Of a DNA stretch of 64,000 nt, positions 60,444 to 64,000 are shown in pieces. Position numbers and translations under genes: made by a program. Source of the DNA: Crotophaga sulcirostris (taxonomy: Eukaryota > Chordata > Aves > Cuculiformes > Crotophagidae); NCBI GenBank assembly GCA_013397455.1, contig VYZB01000174.1, forward strand, positions 175,695 through 239,694. The letters are read 5' to 3'. Under the pieces are notes generated by a model, which did no database searches, was not told where the DNA came from, and saw nothing but the letters and a program-made list of their open reading frames with translations. How positions within the stretch are numbered: the first letter of the stretch is position 1; the number at the start of each line of letters is the position of its first letter.

Positions 60444-63400
60444 CATAATAAAGTATTAAGGGAGTAGAAATGGGAATGGTTTCCACGTGGACATCTCTCC
60501 ATAGACAGTCTGAGCCCTGGCATGATCTGATATAAAATGATTTGTGTATGGCATCTGAGATCTGTCCTGTACTGGAGATGCATTTTCTACCCCCATCGGG
60601 TAGGAAACAAACTCCATTTTAAACATGAGGCGTTTGCTTCCTCTGCAAAGCCAACATAGGGAGGTCACCTGGATGTGATTTGAGGTGTTCCTACACCTGA
60701 TGCAGGGGCTGTTTACAGGGACTGTTGGTCTTGGATAAGTGGTTATACAAGAGGTTTGGGTAAACAGAAAATGTGGCTTGAACCTAGCAGTGGTACAAGA
60801 CCTGTGCTGGAGCAGCAGATCAGGTGGAGAACCTGCTGGGTGTGACTGGAGAGGCTCCTCTGAAAGTTGGTACCCAGGCTTGCTTTGGTGGCCTGAGAAC
60901 AGGCACCTGATGGCATTTGAGACACCTCTGTTGCCTCCCATCAATGTCCAACACCAAGAAAGCTCTAGCTGGCAAATGAAGCCACCTGTCATAAGGAGAT
61001 TGCAGGGTGGCAAAAGATGAGGGAAAGGAGGGTCCTGGAGACCTTACAGGATGTTCTGCCTTAAAATCTGAAAACACTCGATGTGTGGTGAGCTGGAGAA
61101 ATGCCCAAAGGTGTCTCATTTTTGTTTAGATTTGAGCACATGTTGGATAAAGAGTGATGATTTTTTAAACCTTTTTAGGGCTTTAATTCCCAGAGGTGCT
61201 TGGGTGATGGGTGATTGTTCCAGCAGCTGAAGGAGGAGCCCACCGGACCCAAGGTGGACCTTTCAGACAGGAGAGACCCTGGGGGTTTCAGACCATTTGA
61301 GACCAAGAGCAGGGAAGATGGCTGAGAAGCATCATAGGGGTGTAGTTAGAGGGGACTGTTGGGGAAGGTGGTCCTGGGGGCAAAACAGCTTTGATAGATC
61401 TGGGGTGTGGAGCAGGAAAGCAAAAAATTAGCAGAGTGGGAGCAAGGCTTCCACAGTAAGGAAGCAACTTGTTTGGAAACACCGTCTGGGAGAAAAGCCA
61501 GGTACAACTGAGCTAAGGTTGGTCAAAAAACCACCAGGAACTTGAGATGTGCAAGCTGCTTTGAGGCTGGGGATTTTGTCCCTTCAGGGTTCTGTTTTTA
61601 GCAGGTTTTGCTTTGAAATTTAATCTTTTCTTTTCTTTCAAACTTTGTGCCTGTGTTTGAGGTTAGTTCCTATAAAACCCCAGCCGTCACCCCGAGCCAC
61701 GTACAACGCGTGCTCAGACAGGTCCTGTTGGAAGGGGTGCTGGAGTGCTTGGTCAGGAGCTCTGGTTTGGGGAAAAGATGGGATGCAGAGCTGGGAAGCA
61801 AGCAGCTCCAGACCTGGAGATCTACCTGGTGGCAAGGGCTCAGCTTTGGCTCCAGTAGGTGATGTTGGGGTGGATGGGGCATATCCAGCCTTTGCCAACA
61901 GGACCCAGATGAGGAGGTCTGCAAGGGAATGGCATATCACAAAACCATAAAGAGCTCCTCAGGAGAATGTAGCCCCTCAATTTGAAGGGAGGTGCTACCT
62001 GATGATTCCAAAGCCAACTTCTCTTTCCTTTCTCCCTTTCTCAGTGCATACACCCACATCTATGGGTCAGAGTGGTGACGATTCACCAGAGCCTGGTAGA
62101 CATCCAAAATATGACCCAATTGATGAGGTAAGCAGGTATGCAGTTACCTGGCTGCTTTCAGAGTGGATTGCACCACCCTGACCCTGCTCCGAGAACATGG
62201 TACACCATGTGAGGATGGGCTCTGGAACCCATTGCTGCTGCCTGCTTGTGCACCTGGGTGCTTTCATCTCCCTGTTCTCCAGGGAAAGGGCTGCCAGGTG
62301 TTTTCCCATGGAGTTGGGGCTTCGTCGCTGCCTGTTCCAATGACGAGACCTTTGGGATGGGTTCTTCAGCAGATCTCTGGTGCAGTTTGCCCTGCATTGC
62401 CAGGAGTCCTGTGACATAAGGTAGCAACCAGTGCCTGCACCCAGGCTGTAGGTCCCATTCAAACCTTCTGAAGACCCCATGTACTCATGAGGGTCCAGCA
62501 ATTGGCTTAAAAATTAGAAAATTGTTTTCTGGAGTTAGAAAAACAAGAAAAGCTATCCAAAAATGTGAAGCAGTCTGCTTGCACAAGAGGGATGTTCAAT
62601 ATGATGAAACCTGGAGTTGTGTCCTCCTGGAAGAAGTGGTAATCCTGGTGTTCAACAGGCATCGTGTGAGCATGCGAGGGAGCCGTGCTGTAGTCTGTGG
62701 CAATGTGAGCAAATGCTTCAGCACATGAGCTCCCTGTGAAGGGAAAAACTTTCTGCAATAAGCAATAGTATCACATGCCTTTATACAACACCCTCCCATG
62801 TCCCTGAGAGGTGGAATCCATAATGACACAGATGACAACTGGCTTGTCTTCGTGCTCGGTGCTGTATTAGGACCTGAGCGGGTGCTGAGAAGGGATAGGA
62901 CCACACAGCTGGGAAGAAGAAGGGAGGTATGAATAGCTGAGGGTCTTCCCCTCTGCGGCTTCGTTGGCTCAGCTGCACATGGATCTCAGCCATGGAGTTC
63001 GTTTTACTCTGCAGTTTCTTGCTTATACCTTGAAAGGAGGCATCAGGATCCAAGAAGGTGGACTTGGTGGCCCAAGTCTCTGTTAAAGCACATCTATCGG
63101 CCTAGTGATCTGTTAGGTAGTGACTTAGAACATCCTAAAAGCAATGCGTGGGTTAATACTCCAGGGAATGTGAGAGCTAGTTCATGCCAAGGTCCATTTC
63201 CCAGCAGTGAGTGGAAGTGACAGAACTCAGCACAACATCCTTTTCATGATGATAAAGGTCTGAGTTTGAGCGTTGAATCCAAGAACATTCATAGATGAAG
63301 GCTGTCCTTAAGTGACCTCTTGAGGGAGTTGATAGTTGCAGGTGTCAAGGAAATACAGGATGTTTTGGGTACACTCAGCACACTTGGTCTCATCCCAAGG

Positions 63401-63651
63401 AAAGGGTCATGCTTGGTCTGGAGCAAAGTCAAGAGCTGTTTGCTCTGTCCACCTGTAGCTATGAAGAGATGTGAAGGCCAAAGTGATGTGCAGGGGGTGA
63501 CTGTGCCTAAGGAAGGAGAGCTTGAACACGTTCAACATGTAGGGATGGGTCTTAAGGGGGTTGTCCTTGGTCCTCACCCTTAACAGTTAAGGGAATCCTT
63601 GGGGAAGGAGATACTAGAGTGACAGGAGGACAAGCAGCAGGAGGCATGCAG
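60444..63651. other. Intergenic, contains one splice-flanked segment
   Basis: 3.2 kb without CR1. A TATA-like CTATAAAACCCC lies at 61670-61680 and a segment with strong splice sites at 62045-62127. Confidence 0.4.
62045..62127 (+). other. Candidate exon of an unknown transcript, 83 nt
   Basis: A long pyrimidine tract ending CCTTTCTCAG precedes it and GATGAG/GTAAGC follows; both junctions are close to consensus. One frame is open across it. After two leading bases it reads HTPTSMGQSGDDSPEPGRHP followed by KYDPIDE, an acidic and proline-containing stretch that ends in phase 0. A second frame is also open. I recognise no protein family. It could be an exon of a lineage-specific gene or of a noncoding RNA, or a chance pair of sites. 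Confidence 0.3.
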
Positions 63652-63832
63652 GATCATAGAGTGGTTTGGGTTGGAAGGAATCTTAAAGCTCATCCAGTTT
63701 CAACTCCCCTGCCATGGGCAGGGACACCTTCCACTGGATCAGGTCGCTCAAAGCCCCATCCAACCTGGCCTTGAACACCTCCAGGGATGGGGTATCCGTG
63801 ACATCTCTGGGCAACCTGTTCCAGTGCCTCAC
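63652..63832 (-). mobile_element. CR1 copy, 5'-truncated
   Basis: GGATCATAGAGTGGTTTGGG through CCTGTTCCAGTGCCTCACAA. Confidence 0.95.
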
Positions 63833-64000
63833 AAGAAGTATATATTGGTTGGAGTTCGTTCGAGAGGAACCTGAGTATGATTCTGGGGATAGTTTGCACC
63901 AGAAATCCCCTCTTTACATCCATTTCAGGCTGAAAAAAATTATAAAATTGGTCTAGACCTGGCCCTTTGCACCCTGTGCTGTCCTCTAGCCTTCCAAACC
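63833..64000. other. Window end, nothing recognised
   Basis: 168 bases of unique sequence to the edge. Confidence 0.5.

Noticed and set aside
28700..64000. Exons of SMOX or other genes that flank RNF24 in human
   Set aside because: I looked for the SMOX N-terminal and FAD-binding peptides in all frames and found none. The neighbour, if conserved, lies beyond the right edge.

Overview
This is a bird nuclear genome window; no prokaryotic system is present. Three things show this. (1) About three dozen 5'-truncated CR1 LINE fragments with the avian 3' tail (ATTCTATGATTCTATG on the sense strand). (2) A solo endogenous-retrovirus LTR of a type common in birds. (3) Split vertebrate exons with GT-AG junctions. 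Species cannot be fixed from the sequence alone.

The one gene I can name is RNF24, a RING-finger membrane protein, read on the minus strand and covering the left 28.5 kb. Three coding exons are visible (8525-8667, 2249-2291, 1214-1255). They join in frame into the first 76 residues: a short N-terminus, one transmembrane helix and the cytosolic linker before the RING domain. The RING exon(s) and 3' UTR lie beyond the left edge. Upstream, an 83-nt noncoding exon without any ATG (20199-20281) and a first exon with a consensus donor (intron starts at 28479) lead to a TATA-less CpG island with several GC boxes (about 28380-28700).

The island sits between two unrelated minisatellites: a 32-bp-unit VNTR on the intron side (27721-28410) and a G-rich array of roughly 115-155-bp units on the upstream side (28740-29590). 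The island itself carries an 86-bp-period duplication.

From 29.6 kb to the right edge I recognise no named gene. It looks like intergenic DNA upstream of RNF24, heavily seeded with CR1 on both strands. Two places record ordered insertions: a CR1 inside a CR1 at 30.5-31.4 kb, and a CR1 inside the LTR at 46.7-48.0 kb with a TTGATG repeat on each side. Two CR1 copies are also internally deleted, each fusing the end of the reverse-transcriptase reading frame to the 3' UTR. A few splice-flanked open segments (62045-62127, 34681-34836, 35063-35232) could belong to an unannotated transcript, but none is recognised and support is weak.

Most long open reading frames in the window are by-products of CR1 3' UTR sequence or of the GC-rich tandem repeats.
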